Made by a program: the position numbers and the translations under genes. DNA of 64,000 bases, taken from an uncultured Paenibacillaceae bacterium. Its GTDB lineage: Bacteria; Bacillota; Bacilli; Aneurinibacillales; Aneurinibacillaceae. Shown here piece after piece: positions 40,503 to 51,033 of this stretch; the stretch's first letter is position 1; every line of letters begins with the position of its first letter. The notes under the pieces were generated by a model, which was not told the origin of the DNA, made no database searches, and was given only the letters and a program-made list of their open reading frames with translations. The stretch is from contig CAMLDI010000011.1 of the NCBI GenBank assembly GCA_946478845.1, forward strand, positions 37,069-101,068. The letters run 5' to 3'.

Positions 40503-41000
40503 ATGTCCGTACGTGAACAAAAAGTTCAAGTAGTAGAAGAAATCGCAGGTAAACTTCGTGATAGTAAAGGGACAGTTTTAGCTGACTATCGTGGGTTGAA
40601 TGTAGCCCAGGTAACTCAACTTCGCAAACTTTGCCGTGAAGCAGGCGTTGATTTCAAAGTGTATAAAAACACGATGGCTCGCCGTGCTGCAGCAGAAGTT
40701 GGAATCGAAGGATTAGATTCTTTCCTTGAAGGTCCAACTGCTATTGCTTTCAGTGCACAAGATGAAGTGACTGCAGCAAAAGTGCTTGCTGACTTTGCTA
40801 AACAAAACGAGGCTCTCGAGCTTAAAGCTGGGATCGTTGAAGGTAAAGTGCTTGACGAAAATGAAATTAAAACAATCGCTAGTCTCCCGAACCGCGAAGG
40901 ATTGCTCTCTATGCTTCTTAGCGTTCTTCAAGCGCCAATGCGCAACTTTGCCCTTGCAGTTAAAGCTGTTTCTGAACAGAAAGAACAACAAGGCGCGTAA
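40503..41000 (+). CDS. rplJ: Ribosomal protein L10
   Basis: L10 anchors L7/L12 dimers on the ribosomal stalk. The 165-residue protein begins [14 protein letters not shown] and has the [20 protein letters not shown] and [10 protein letters not shown] segments. The C-terminal helix that binds L12 is visible ([20 protein letters not shown]). AGGAGGTG precedes the ATG at 40503. Confidence 0.96.
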   Translation: MSVREQKVQVVEEIAGKLRDSKGTVLADYRGLNVAQVTQLRKLCREAGVDFKVYKNTMARRAAAEVGIEGLDSFLEGPTAIAFSAQDEVTAAKVLADFAKQNEALELKAGIVEGKVLDENEIKTIASLPNREGLLSMLLSVLQAPMRNFALAVKAVSEQKEQQGA

Positions 41001-41036
41001 TTTAATTACTAATGAAATGATTGGAGGATATCTACA

Positions 41037-41399
41037 ATGAGTAAAGAACAAATCCTTGAAGCAATTAAAGGTATGTCCGTTCTTGAATTGAACGATCTTG
41101 TTAAAGCTATCGAAGAAGAATTCGGCGTTACTGCTGCTGCTCCTGTTGTTATGGGCGGAGCTGCTGCTGGTGCTGCTGAAGCTGAACAAACTGAATTCAC
41201 TGTTGTACTTACAAGCGCAGGCGGTTCTAAAATTAACGTAATTAAAGTTGTTCGCGAAATCACTGGCCTTGGCTTAAAAGAAGCTAAAGCTATGGTTGAT
41301 GGCGCTCCTACTAATGTTAAAGAAGGCATTTCTAAAGAAGATGCTGAAGCAATCAAAGCTAAACTTGAAGATGCTGGCGCTTCTGTAGAAGTTAAGTAG
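41037..41399 (+). CDS. rplL: Ribosomal protein L7/L12
   Basis: L7/L12 forms the flexible stalk that recruits translation factors. The 120-residue protein has the N-terminal dimerisation domain ([19 protein letters not shown]), an Ala-rich hinge (about 36-50) and the conserved C-terminal domain (EKTEFTVVL-like start, [13 protein letters not shown]). TTGGAGGA lies before the ATG. A strong terminator follows. Confidence 0.97.
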   Translation: MSKEQILEAIKGMSVLELNDLVKAIEEEFGVTAAAPVVMGGAAAGAAEAEQTEFTVVLTSAGGSKINVIKVVREITGLGLKEAKAMVDGAPTNVKEGISKEDAEAIKAKLEDAGASVEVK

Positions 41400-41423
41400 T
41401 TTTATTGTTTGTTTGATTGTAAT

Positions 41424-41455
41424 GGCCTGGTGTTATCTTTACACCAGGCCTTTTT
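41424..41455 (+). terminator. Intrinsic terminator after rplL
   Basis: GGCCTGGTGT pairs perfectly with ACACCAGGCC around TATCTTT, followed by TTTTT. Confidence 0.93.
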
Positions 41456-41492
41456 GATAATAATTAGTTAGTAAGGCAGGGAGGTCCCGAAC

Positions 41493-42092
41493 ATGGAACA
41501 CTATTACTCCCAGAAACCTGGTTCTATCAGTAAAGAGCAAACCTTTGAATTTGTTTTAAGGGGCAGAACGTTTACCTTTGTTACGGACAGAGGGGTTTTT
41601 TCAAAGGAACGCATCGATTTTGGCAGTGTTCTTTTAATTGAAACCATGGACATTCAAGATGGCATGAATGTTTTAGATGTGGGCTGTGGGTATGGGCCCA
41701 TTGGGTTGACTGCAGCAACTCTGACGCCAACTGGCAAAGTGAAAATGATAGACATCAACGAAAGAGCTGTTTCGCTTGCTCGCAAGAATTTGGAAATGAA
41801 TCATATTAATAATGGGGAAGTTGTCTTAAGCGACCTTTTCTCGTCCATAGAGGATGAGGAACGATTTGATGTGATTGTGACCAATCCTCCCATTCGGGCA
41901 GGCAAAAAAATTGTACATGAAATCTTCGAGCAAGCCTGTCAACATCTCGAAAAAGGCGGTTCATTGTGGGTTGTGATCCAAAAGAAACAGGGGGCGCCAT
42001 CGGCAATGGAAAAATTAGAAGAGTTATTTGGCAGGATTGAAGTTGCAGCGAAGAAAAAGGGTTATTATATTCTTCGTGCACAAAAACAATAA
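41493..42092 (+). CDS. RsmC-like class I SAM-dependent methyltransferase (YbxB family)
   Basis: The 199-residue protein has the SAM-binding motif VLDVGCGYGPIGLTAA (about 57-72) and the catalytic NPPIRAGK motif typical of RsmC-type 16S rRNA guanine-N2 methyltransferases. The N-terminal recognition half of RsmC is absent, as in the Firmicute YbxB family between rplL and rpoB. The actual substrate is not established. GGGAGGT precedes the ATG. Confidence 0.88.
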   Translation: MEHYYSQKPGSISKEQTFEFVLRGRTFTFVTDRGVFSKERIDFGSVLLIETMDIQDGMNVLDVGCGYGPIGLTAATLTPTGKVKMIDINERAVSLARKNLEMNHINNGEVVLSDLFSSIEDEERFDVIVTNPPIRAGKKIVHEIFEQACQHLEKGGSLWVVIQKKQGAPSAMEKLEELFGRIEVAAKKKGYYILRAQKQ

Positions 42093-42129
42093 TTGACACT
42101 TGATTATTACTGTGATAACATGGTATAAT
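42093..42129 (+). promoter_or_regulatory. Promoter region of rpoB-rpoC
   Basis: TTGATT (42100-42105) and TATAAT (42124-42129) are 18 bases apart. A perfect TTGACA at 42093-42098 overlaps and could work with TAACAT (42116-42121) at 17 bases, giving two alternative readings. Confidence 0.7.
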
Positions 42130-42135
42130 CCACGA

Positions 42136-42343
42136 CTAGTGATATATTGCATAAAAATGATAACTTGAGGGGTTTTGTAGTCAAATGCAAATGAAAGGTA
42201 TAGAAATGTTATGTATTGGTAACCATTATATAATATGACCGTACCGTTCTTCAAGTTAATAAAGTCTTCTTATTGAGAAGACTTTGTTCTTTTTCTGTGG
42301 AAAAGTTTGACAAATGCAAAACTCGGTTTGAGAGGTGAATAAG
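42136..42343 (+). ncRNA. Long rpoB leader with attenuator-like hairpin
   Basis: About 210 bases separate the promoter from the rpoB start. AAGTCTTCT (42262-42270) pairs with AGAAGACTT (42276-42284) and is followed by TGTTCTTTTTC, like an intrinsic terminator or attenuator. An ATG at 42185 opens a 17-codon frame ending at 42238, with GAGGGG upstream but 12 bases away. The rpoB start lies 60 bases beyond the hairpin. Confidence 0.5.
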
Positions 42344-45300
42344 TTGGCAGGTCATCTGATTCAATGCGGACGTCATCGCCAGCGTCGCAGTTATGCAAGA
42401 ATTGAAGAGGTAATGGAATTACCAAACCTGATTGAAATCCAACAAAAATCATATGAGTGGTTTTTGGATGAAGGGCTAAGGGAAATGTTTGCGGATATTT
42501 CTCCTATTCAGGATTTCACAGGGAACCTCGTGCTCGAGTTTATTGATTACAGCCTGGGGGAACCCAAATATTCTGTTGATGAGTGCAAGGAACGCGATGT
42601 AACCTTTGCAGCTCCTCTTCGGGTGAAAGTACGACTTATAAACAAAGAAACAGGTGAAGTGAAAGAACAGGAAGTATTCATGGGGGATTTCCCATTGATG
42701 ACTGAAACTGGCACTTTCGTAATTAATGGTGCAGAAAGGGTTATCGTCAGTCAGCTTGTTCGTTCACCCAGTGTATATTTTAGTGCTAAAGTAGATAAAA
42801 ACGGTAAACAGACGTATACAGCAACCGTCATTCCTAACAGGGGTGCATGGTTAGAGCTGGAAACTGATGCTAAAGATATTGTCTATGTTCGGATAGACCG
42901 TACTCGGAAGATCCCTGTTACGGTTCTTTTGCGCGCACTTGGCTTTGGTACAGACGTAGAAATCCTCAATCTTTTAGGGGAAGATGAATATATCAAAAAC
43001 ACCCTTGAAAAAGATAATACAGATTCTACTGAAAAAGCCTTAATTGAAATTTATGAAAGATTACGTCCAGGTGAACCGCCAACGGTTGAGAATGCGAAGA
43101 GTTTATTAATCTCTCGTTTCTTTGATCCAAAACGGTATGATCTTGCCAATGTAGGCCGCTATAAAATCAACAAGAAATTACATATCAAAAATAGACTGTT
43201 AAACCAACGTTTAGCTGAAACTCTTTTTGATGAGAATACTGGTGAAATTATTGCTGAGGCTGGGTCAATGATTGATCGCCGTATCCTTGATCGCATTCTT
43301 CCTCTTTTAGAAGAAAGTGTAGGATTCAGCACGATTAAGCCTCGTGGCGGTGTTTTAGAAGAAGATATCCGCTTTCAAGCGATTAATGTATTCTCTTCTC
43401 TTGATGATGGAAAAGTGATTAAAGTGATTGCCAATGGCGTGATTGATAAATCGGTGAAATATATTACTCCTGCTGATATTATTTCATCTATTAACTATTT
43501 TATTAATCTTTTACACGGAATTGGCACAACCGATGATATTGACCATCTTGGCAATCGTCGTCTCCGTTCCGTAGGTGAATTGTTGCAAAACCAATTCCGT
43601 ATTGGGTTATCTCGTATGGAAAGAGTGGTACGGGAGCGGATGTCCATTCAGGATGCCAATGCCATTACTCCACAGGCTCTTATTAATATTCGCCCAGTTA
43701 TTGCGGCGATTAAAGAGTTCTTTGGAAGTTCACAGCTCTCTCAATTTATGGATCAAACCAATCCCCTTGCAGAGCTGACCCATAAACGCCGTTTATCTGC
43801 CCTTGGACCTGGCGGTTTAACCAGGGAACGGGCTGGTTTCGAAGTGCGGGACGTTCACTATTCCCACTATGGGCGCATGTGTCCAATTGAAACGCCTGAG
43901 GGTCCGAACATCGGGTTGATTAACTCCCTTTCTTCTTATGCTCGCATTAATGAATATGGGTTCATTGAAACCCCTCGTCGCCATGTTGATCCAGAAACCG
44001 GACAGGTGACTGAACAAATTATCTACATGACAGCTGATGAAGAAGATGTGTATAACGTAGCCCAGGCCAATGCTCCATTAACTGAAAACGGGGAGTTCGC
44101 CAATGAAATGGTAATTTGCCGCCGTAGAGGGGATATCGTTACCGTTGCTCGGGATAAAGTAGACTTCATGGACGTATCTCCAAAACAGGTTGTGTCTGTG
44201 GCTACAGCGTTAATTCCGTTCTTAGAAAACGATGACGCCAACCGTGCATTGATGGGATCAAACATGCAACGGCAAGCTGTACCTCTTCTTGTTCCTAAAG
44301 CTCCATTCATCGGAACAGGTATGGAGTATAAAGCTGCAAAAGACTCTGGAGTAGCTATCGTTGTTCGCCATCCAGGTGTGGTGGAACGTGTTACCGCCCG
44401 TGAAATTTGGGTTCGCCGTCAAGAAGAAGTAGATGGCAAAGTCATTATGGGAGATTTGGATAAATATAAACTGCATAAATTTATCCGTTCTAACCAGGGT
44501 ACATGTATTAACCAGCGCCCCATTATTAAAAAAGGCGCATTTGTAAAAGCGGGAGATATTATCGCAGATGGACCTTCTACAGAAATGGGAGAATTGGCAT
44601 TAGGACGAAATGTTCTTGTCGCTTTCATGACCTGGGAAGGGTACAACTACGAGGATGCTATTCTCCTTAGTGAAAAACTCGTAAAAGAAGATGTTTATAC
44701 ATCCATTCATATAGAAGAGTATGAAGCAGAAGCACGGGATACAAAATTAGGCCCAGAAGAAATTACCCGTGATATTCCCAATGTTGGGGAAGATGCTTTA
44801 CGGAACCTTGATGAACGTGGAATTATCCGTGTAGGGGCTGAAATTAAAGACGGAGACATTCTCGTTGGTAAAGTAACGCCAAAAGGGGTAACAGAACTTA
44901 CTGCTGAAGAACGTTTGCTCCACGCTATTTTTGGAGAAAAAGCCCGTGAAGTTCGTGATACTTCTTTGCGTGTACCACACGGCGGTTCTGGAATCGTTGT
45001 TGATGTAAAAGTGTTTACCCGTGAAAATGGGGATGAGCTTCCTCCAGGCGTAAATCAATTGGTACGTTGCTATATCGCACAAAAACGCAAAATCTCCGTA
45101 GGGGATAAAATGGCTGGACGCCATGGTAATAAAGGGGTAATTGCCCGTATTCTTCCTGAAGAGGATATGCCATTCATGCCAGATGGCACTCCAGTACAGG
45201 TTGTGTTAAATCCTCTTGGGGTACCTTCACGGATGAATATTGGTCAGGCTCTTGAAGTTCACCTTGGCATGGCAGCGAGAGCCCTGGGAATTCATATTGC

Positions 45301-45871
45301 TACACCTGTATTCGATGGAGCAACTGAACACGATGTATTTGATGCTCTTGAAGAGGCCGGATTAGGCCGTTCAGGGAAATTCACCTTATTTGATGGACGT
45401 TCTGGTGAACCCTTTGACCGTCAAGTTACCGTTGGGGTTATGTATATGATTAAGCTGGCCCACATGGTTGATGATAAAATCCATGCCCGTTCAACAGGCC
45501 CATACTCACTGGTTACCCAGCAGCCTCTTGGGGGTAAAGCCCAATTTGGAGGCCAGCGTTTTGGGGAGATGGAGGTTTGGGCATTGGAAGCCTATGGTGC
45601 CGCCTATACCTTACAAGAAATTCTTACTGTGAAATCCGACGATGTGATTGGTCGGGTAAAAACTTACGAAGCCATTGTTAAAGGTGAAAATGTACCGGAA
45701 CCCGGTGTACCGGAATCCTTTAAAGTATTAATTAAAGAACTGCAAAGTCTGGGTATGGATGTGAAGATTCTTTCCGGAGACGAGAAAGAAATCGAAATGA
45801 GGGATTCTGATGATGAAGAGGATACCCCCCCGGATAAATTATCATTGAGCGTTAGCGGTGCTGAAGAATAA
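42344..45871 (+). CDS. rpoB: DNA-directed RNA polymerase subunit beta
   Basis: The 1175-residue beta subunit. It begins [20 protein letters not shown], matching Bacillus orthologues, so I chose the TTG at 42344 with GAGAGGTGA upstream rather than the GTG at 42335 that lies inside that site. The rifampicin pocket reads [20 protein letters not shown], as in sensitive enzymes. Also seen are [30 protein letters not shown] and the C-terminal [14 protein letters not shown]. Confidence 0.97.
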   Translation: MAGHLIQCGRHRQRRSYARIEEVMELPNLIEIQQKSYEWFLDEGLREMFADISPIQDFTGNLVLEFIDYSLGEPKYSVDECKERDVTFAAPLRVKVRLINKETGEVKEQEVFMGDFPLMTETGTFVINGAERVIVSQLVRSPSVYFSAKVDKNGKQTYTATVIPNRGAWLELETDAKDIVYVRIDRTRKIPVTVLLRALGFGTDVEILNLLGEDEYIKNTLEKDNTDSTEKALIEIYERLRPGEPPTVENAKSLLISRFFDPKRYDLANVGRYKINKKLHIKNRLLNQRLAETLFDENTGEIIAEAGSMIDRRILDRILPLLEESVGFSTIKPRGGVLEEDIRFQAINVFSSLDDGKVIKVIANGVIDKSVKYITPADIISSINYFINLLHGIGTTDDIDHLGNRRLRSVGELLQNQFRIGLSRMERVVRERMSIQDANAITPQALINIRPVIAAIKEFFGSSQLSQFMDQTNPLAELTHKRRLSALGPGGLTRERAGFEVRDVHYSHYGRMCPIETPEGPNIGLINSLSSYARINEYGFIETPRRHVDPETGQVTEQIIYMTADEEDVYNVAQANAPLTENGEFANEMVICRRRGDIVTVARDKVDFMDVSPKQVVSVATALIPFLENDDANRALMGSNMQRQAVPLLVPKAPFIGTGMEYKAAKDSGVAIVVRHPGVVERVTAREIWVRRQEEVDGKVIMGDLDKYKLHKFIRSNQGTCINQRPIIKKGAFVKAGDIIADGPSTEMGELALGRNVLVAFMTWEGYNYEDAILLSEKLVKEDVYTSIHIEEYEAEARDTKLGPEEITRDIPNVGEDALRNLDERGIIRVGAEIKDGDILVGKVTPKGVTELTAEERLLHAIFGEKAREVRDTSLRVPHGGSGIVVDVKVFTRENGDELPPGVNQLVRCYIAQKRKISVGDKMAGRHGNKGVIARILPEEDMPFMPDGTPVQVVLNPLGVPSRMNIGQALEVHLGMAARALGIHIATPVFDGATEHDVFDALEEAGLGRSGKFTLFDGRSGEPFDRQVTVGVMYMIKLAHMVDDKIHARSTGPYSLVTQQPLGGKAQFGGQRFGEMEVWALEAYGAAYTLQEILTVKSDDVIGRVKTYEAIVKGENVPEPGVPESFKVLIKELQSLGMDVKILSGDEKEIEMRDSDDEEDTPPDKLSLSVSGAEE

Positions 45872-45906
45872 AGGATGAAACCGGGAAGTAATGGGAGGAA
45901 TGCCCT

Positions 45907-48900
45907 TTGTTAGATGTGAATAATTTCGAGTTCATGAAAATTGGTCTCGCTTCACCTGATAAGATCCGCTCATGGTCCTTTGGTGAGGTAAAGAAACCTG
46001 AAACCATCAACTACCGGACATTAAAACCGGAAAAAGAAGGCTTATTCTGCGAAAAGATTTTCGGACCAACGAAGGACTGGGAATGTCACTGCGGTAAATA
46101 TAAACGGGTTCGATATAAAGGTGTTGTTTGTGATCGTTGCGGTGTTGAAGTGACCCGGGCGAAAGTAAGAAGGGAAAGAATGGGGCACATTGAATTAGCT
46201 GCCCCCGTTTCCCACATTTGGTACTTCAAAGGGATTCCTAGCCGAATGGGCTTAGTATTGGATATGTCTCCTCGTTCATTAGAAGAGGTAATCTACTTTG
46301 CGTCCTATGTGGTTACTGAAGCTGGGGATACCCCTCTGGAGAAAAAACAACTTCTTTCCGAAAAAGAATATCGAAATTACCGTGAAAAATACGGGAATAC
46401 ATTCCAGGCTTCTATGGGTGCTGAAGCGATTAAAAAATTGCTTGCAGAAATAGACCTTGATAAAGAAGTAGATTTTCTCAAAGAAGAGTTGAAAAATGCC
46501 CAGGGCCAAAGACGGAATCGGATAATTAAACGCTTAGAGGTTTTAGAAGCATTCCGTAATTCCGGAAATCGCCCTGATTGGATGGTATTAGACGTACTTC
46601 CGGTCATTCCGCCAGAATTGCGTCCTATGGTTCAATTAGATGGGGGACGTTTTGCTACTTCTGATTTGAATGACTTATACCGTCGGGTAATTAACCGTAA
46701 TAACCGTTTAAAACGCCTTTTAGATTTGGGCGCTCCTGATATTATCGTACAAAATGAAAAACGTATGCTACAGGAAGCAGTAGACGCTCTGATTGATAAT
46801 GGACGCCGGGGACGTCCTGTAACCGGACCTGGCAATCGTCCTCTTAAATCTTTGAGCCATATGCTCAAAGGAAAACAGGGCCGTTTCCGCCAAAACCTTC
46901 TTGGAAAACGGGTTGACTATTCAGGACGTTCTGTTATTGTTGTAGGGCCCCAATTAAAGATGTACCAATGCGGTTTGCCAAAAGAAATGGCATTGGAACT
47001 CTTTAAACCATTCGTTATGAAAGAATTGGTAAGCAAAGGGTTGGCACATAATATTAAATCCGCAAAACGCAAAGTGGAACGGATTCATCCTGAAGTATGG
47101 GATGTTCTCGAAGATGTGATTAAAGAACATCCAGTGCTCTTAAATCGTGCCCCCACTCTTCACCGCCTGGGGATTCAAGCGTTTGAACCTACCCTGGTTG
47201 AAGGCCGTGCTATCCGCCTTCACCCCCTTGTTTGTACAGCATATAATGCTGACTTTGACGGAGACCAAATGGCTGTTCACGTGCCTCTTTCAGCAGAAGC
47301 CCAGGCTGAAGCTAGATTATTAATGCTTGCTGCACAAAATATCCTGAACCCGAAAGATGGGAAACCGGTTGTTACTCCATCACAGGATATGGTACTGGGC
47401 ATGTTCTATTTAACGATGGAAGATAGCACAGCCATTGGTGAAGGGAAAATCTTCCCTAATGGTGATCAAGCTATTTCTGCTTATGCAAATGGTGTGATAG
47501 GTTTACATGCCCGTATTGGTATATATGCAAAGAATTTATATAAAACTTCCTTTACGGAAAAACAAAATGATGCTCTGTTAATTACAACTGTTGGGAAAAT
47601 TATTCTGAATGAAATCTTTCCTCCAGATCTTCCTTATATCAATGAACCAACGAAGGAAAATCTGCAAAGAAAAGTCCCTGATAAATATTTCATCTTCGAT
47701 AAAGGGACTAACGTATCGGAATTCATTCAAAAAATACCAGAACAACAGGCAGTAACTAAAAAATTCCTGGGAACCATTATCGCTGAATGTTTCCGCCGTT
47801 TTGGTACAACCCAAACGTCCGTTATCCTGGATAGGATTAAAGAAACTGGCTTTAAGTATTCTACCCGTGCAGGGATTACCGTTGCCGTTTCTGATATTAA
47901 TCCGCCAAAGGAAAAACAACGGATTCTGGATGAAGCTGACCAAAAAGTACAGGTGGTTATGAACCAATACCGTAGAGGTTTAATCACGGAAAATGAACGA
48001 TATGACCGGGTAATTTCCATTTGGAGTAAAGCAAAAGATGAAGTTACGAAAGTGTTGATGGAATCATTGGATAAATTCAATGCCATTAACATGATGGCTA
48101 CTTCAGGTGCACGGGGTAACGTATCCCAGATTACTCAGTTAGCAGGGATGCGGGGCTTGATGGCCAACCCATCTGGCCGAATCATTGAATTGCCGATTAA
48201 ATCAAACTTCCGGGAAGGCTTAACCGTATTAGAGTACTTTATTTCTACCCACGGTGCCCGGAAAGGTCTTGCGGATACTGCGTTACGTACTGCTGACTCC
48301 GGTTACCTGACTCGCCGTCTTGTTGACGTTGCCCAGGACGTAATTGCCCGTGAGGAAGATTGCGGTACCGATAAAGGGATTCCTGCCCGTGCGATTCGGG
48401 ATGGCAATGAGGTGATTGAGGATCTTTACGATCGTCTTGTGGGACGATATGCATTCCAAACTGTGCGCCATCCACAAACAGGTGAAGTCCTTGTCCATCG
48501 CAATGATTTAATCGATGAAGAAATCGCTGAACAAATTATCGCACTAGGCATTGAGGAAGTTTATATTCGTTCTGTTATGGCTTGCCGTACCCAGCATGGG
48601 GTTTGTAAAAAATGTTATGGCCGTAACCTGGCAACAGGTAAAGAAGTGGATGTTGGGGAAGCAGTTGGTATTATTGCAGCCCAATCCATTGGTGAACCAG
48701 GTACCCAGTTAACCATGCGTACTTTCCATACCGGTGGGGTTGCCGGAGACGATATCACTCAAGGTCTTCCACGTATTCAAGAGCTTTTTGAAGCCCGGAA
48801 TCCTAAAGGGCAAGCTCTTATTACGGAAATTGAAGGGGAAGTTATTGAAATTCGTGAAGGCAAAGAACGCCGTGAAGTGGAAATTCGCGGGGAAACAGAA

Positions 48901-49554
48901 AATAAAGTATATCAAATCCCTTATGGTTCCCGCCTAAAAGTTTCTGTTGGGCAAAAGGTAGAAATTGGTGAGGAATTAACTGAGGGTTCTGTAGATCCGA
49001 AGGAAATGCTTAAAGTTCGCGGCTTGCGTGGCGTTCAATACTACATCTTGCAAGAGGTACAAAAAGTATACCGGATGCAAGGGGTAGAAATTAACGATAA
49101 ACACGTTGAAGTTATGGTTCGGCAAATGCTTCGGAAGGTTCGTATCATCGATAACGGTGAGACTGATCTTCTTCCTGGCTCCTATGTGGAAATCCATGAA
49201 TTCGAAGAAGCGAACCAAAAGGCACTCTGGGAAGGAAAACAACCTGCTGTTGCACGTCCAGTCCTTCTTGGGATTACCAAAGCATCTCTTGAAACAGACT
49301 CCTTCCTTTCTGCCGCATCCTTCCAGGAGACTACTCGTGTCCTAACAGATGCAGCAATTAAAGGAAAAGTGGACCGTCTCCTTGGTCTGAAAGAGAATGT
49401 TATTATAGGTAAGCTTGTCCCTGCAGGAACAGGCATGACTCGCTATCGTAACATTGAATTGGAACATGATTTAATGCCCAAAGAGTCAGATGTTGATGAA
49501 ATGCTTTCTGATGATAATTCAGAAGAAAATGCAGTTGAAGAATGGTCAGTTTAA
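45907..49554 (+). CDS. rpoC: DNA-directed RNA polymerase subunit beta'
   Basis: The 1215-residue beta' subunit. It has the N-terminal zinc finger ([20 protein letters not shown]), the catalytic magnesium motif [12 protein letters not shown], the bridge helix/trigger loop region ([19 protein letters not shown]) and a second zinc site ([13 protein letters not shown]). It starts with TTG at 45907 after GGGAGG, at the same point as the Bacillus protein, 35 bases after rpoB. Confidence 0.97.
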   Translation: MLDVNNFEFMKIGLASPDKIRSWSFGEVKKPETINYRTLKPEKEGLFCEKIFGPTKDWECHCGKYKRVRYKGVVCDRCGVEVTRAKVRRERMGHIELAAPVSHIWYFKGIPSRMGLVLDMSPRSLEEVIYFASYVVTEAGDTPLEKKQLLSEKEYRNYREKYGNTFQASMGAEAIKKLLAEIDLDKEVDFLKEELKNAQGQRRNRIIKRLEVLEAFRNSGNRPDWMVLDVLPVIPPELRPMVQLDGGRFATSDLNDLYRRVINRNNRLKRLLDLGAPDIIVQNEKRMLQEAVDALIDNGRRGRPVTGPGNRPLKSLSHMLKGKQGRFRQNLLGKRVDYSGRSVIVVGPQLKMYQCGLPKEMALELFKPFVMKELVSKGLAHNIKSAKRKVERIHPEVWDVLEDVIKEHPVLLNRAPTLHRLGIQAFEPTLVEGRAIRLHPLVCTAYNADFDGDQMAVHVPLSAEAQAEARLLMLAAQNILNPKDGKPVVTPSQDMVLGMFYLTMEDSTAIGEGKIFPNGDQAISAYANGVIGLHARIGIYAKNLYKTSFTEKQNDALLITTVGKIILNEIFPPDLPYINEPTKENLQRKVPDKYFIFDKGTNVSEFIQKIPEQQAVTKKFLGTIIAECFRRFGTTQTSVILDRIKETGFKYSTRAGITVAVSDINPPKEKQRILDEADQKVQVVMNQYRRGLITENERYDRVISIWSKAKDEVTKVLMESLDKFNAINMMATSGARGNVSQITQLAGMRGLMANPSGRIIELPIKSNFREGLTVLEYFISTHGARKGLADTALRTADSGYLTRRLVDVAQDVIAREEDCGTDKGIPARAIRDGNEVIEDLYDRLVGRYAFQTVRHPQTGEVLVHRNDLIDEEIAEQIIALGIEEVYIRSVMACRTQHGVCKKCYGRNLATGKEVDVGEAVGIIAAQSIGEPGTQLTMRTFHTGGVAGDDITQGLPRIQELFEARNPKGQALITEIEGEVIEIREGKERREVEIRGETENKVYQIPYGSRLKVSVGQKVEIGEELTEGSVDPKEMLKVRGLRGVQYYILQEVQKVYRMQGVEINDKHVEVMVRQMLRKVRIIDNGETDLLPGSYVEIHEFEEANQKALWEGKQPAVARPVLLGITKASLETDSFLSAASFQETTRVLTDAAIKGKVDRLLGLKENVIIGKLVPAGTGMTRYRNIELEHDLMPKESDVDEMLSDDNSEENAVEEWSV

Positions 49555-49626
49555 ACTTGACACCGGATATGCCTGGTGATATTATATTTAAGTGTGCCTG
49601 ACACCTGTACTTTGGAGGATATGAAA

Positions 49627-49881
49627 ATGTCTTATGATAAAGTAGAGAAGGCGGCATCTATTACTGTTGGCACAAAGCATACGATTCGGGCCATTGAAAA
49701 GGGTCAGATGGCCGAGGTTATAGTTGCGGAGGATGCGGACGATCGGGTAATTGGGAGAATCTTATCCTTATGCAAGGAATACGAGATTCCAATTTCCTAT
49801 GTGGACTCCATGCGCCACCTTGGTAAGGTATGCGGAATTCAAGTGAATGCTGCAGTAGTCGGAATTAAACAGAATCAATAA
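49627..49881 (+). CDS. rplGB: L7Ae/L30e-family ribosomal protein-like (YbxF, RplGB)
   Basis: An 84-residue member of the L7Ae family of K-turn RNA-binding proteins; the Bacillus YbxF protein binds K-turns and associates with ribosomes. It begins MSYDKVEKAASITVGTKHT and contains LGKVCGIQVNAAVV. I chose the ATG at 49627, eight bases after GGAGG; an ATG at 49621 is too close to it. It lies between rpoC and rpsL as in Bacillus. Confidence 0.9.
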   Translation: MSYDKVEKAASITVGTKHTIRAIEKGQMAEVIVAEDADDRVIGRILSLCKEYEIPISYVDSMRHLGKVCGIQVNAAVVGIKQNQ

Positions 49882-49891
49882 GGTAAACCCT

Positions 49892-49944
49892 GTTTTTGCT
49901 CATCGTACCCGGTGCCCCTGGTACCAGGGTGCGATGGCAAAAAC
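49892..49944 (+). terminator. Very long hairpin upstream of rpsL (attenuator or terminator)
   Basis: GTTTTTGC (49892-49899) pairs with GCAAAAAC (49937-49944), then CATCGT with GCGATG and ACCC with GGGT, around a loop that can also pair. Eighteen base pairs form with one bulged T. TTTTCATTTG follows, a weak U-tract. It may be an attenuator controlling the str operon. Confidence 0.7.
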
Positions 49945-50017
49945 TTTTCATTTGCCTTTTGATGAATCACCAGGACCTGTGGTCTTAAATTGCTAAGTTT
50001 GGAAGGAGGTGCGACAG

Positions 50018-50440
50018 ATGCCAACGATTAATCAGCTTGTACGCAAAGGTCGCGAAAAGAAGGAGTATAAATCTAAATCTCCTGCTCTTTTAAAAGGCTA
50101 TAACAGCATGAAAAAAGAGCTTACTAACTTGAACTCTCCACAAAAACGTGGGGTATGTACTCGTGTTGGTACAATGACGCCGAAAAAACCGAACTCTGCA
50201 TTGCGTAAATATGCCCGTGTTCGTTTAACAAACGGAATCGAGGTTACCGCATATATTCCAGGGATTGGCCATAACTTGCAAGAGCATAGCGTTGTTCTTG
50301 TTCGTGGTGGTCGTGTAAAAGACTTACCTGGGGTACGTTACAAAATTGTACGTGGTGCACTCGATACAGCTGGGGTACAAAACCGCAAGCAGTCTCGTTC
50401 TAAATACGGTACAAAACGTCCAAAAGCTCCAAAAGCTTAA
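50018..50440 (+). CDS. rpsL: Ribosomal protein S12
   Basis: S12 shapes the decoding site of the 30S subunit. The 140-residue protein has [17 protein letters not shown] with Lys56 intact, the residue whose change gives streptomycin resistance, and the second conserved loop [11 protein letters not shown]. The ATG at 50018 follows GGAGGTG. It heads rpsL-rpsG-fusA-tuf. Confidence 0.97.
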   Translation: MPTINQLVRKGREKKEYKSKSPALLKGYNSMKKELTNLNSPQKRGVCTRVGTMTPKKPNSALRKYARVRLTNGIEVTAYIPGIGHNLQEHSVVLVRGGRVKDLPGVRYKIVRGALDTAGVQNRKQSRSKYGTKRPKAPKA

Positions 50441-50495
50441 TTTCTATGTTTCGTTTGATTAAAAAAAGAAAAACTGAAGTAAAGGAGGGAAAACT

Positions 50496-50966
50496 ATGCC
50501 ACGTAAAGGACCAGTACCTCGCCGTGATGTATTACCCGATCCGATTTATAACAGCAAACTTGTTACTCGTTTAATTAACCGCATGATGCTTGACGGGAAA
50601 CGCGGTGTTTCTCAACGTATTCTTTATGATGCTTTCCAACTGGTGCAACAACGCACTGGCCGCGATGCCATGGAAGTATTTGAAGAAGCAATGAAAAACA
50701 TCATGCCGGTTCTCGAAGTTCGCGCACGCCGTGTTGGTGGTGCTAACTATCAAGTACCTGTTGAAGTACGTCCGGAACGCCGCACGACCCTTGGGCTTCG
50801 TTGGTTGGTAACATACTCTCGCAAACGCGGAGAGAAAACCATGGAAGAACGCCTTGCTGGTGAAATTCTCGATGCAGCTAACAACACTGGTGCATCTGTG
50901 AAAAAACGCGAGGATACCCATAAAATGGCGGAAGCAAACAAAGCGTTTGCACATTATCGCTGGTAG
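50496..50966 (+). CDS. rpsG: Ribosomal protein S7
   Basis: S7 initiates assembly of the 30S head. The 156-residue protein has [20 protein letters not shown] at the start, [18 protein letters not shown] and the C-terminal [29 protein letters not shown] precedes the ATG. Confidence 0.97.
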   Translation: MPRKGPVPRRDVLPDPIYNSKLVTRLINRMMLDGKRGVSQRILYDAFQLVQQRTGRDAMEVFEEAMKNIMPVLEVRARRVGGANYQVPVEVRPERRTTLGLRWLVTYSRKRGEKTMEERLAGEILDAANNTGASVKKREDTHKMAEANKAFAHYRW

Positions 50967-51033
50967 AATCGAAGCGGCTTAATAGTCGCTTTGATTTTCA
51001 TATCTTCATCTTGAAGAAAGGGGCCAATATCAC

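Noticed and set aside
43817..45124. Minus-strand open frames within rpoB, clpC, fusA and other long genes
   Set aside because: They lie wholly inside well-identified plus-strand genes, show no recognisable motifs and lack convincing ribosome binding sites.
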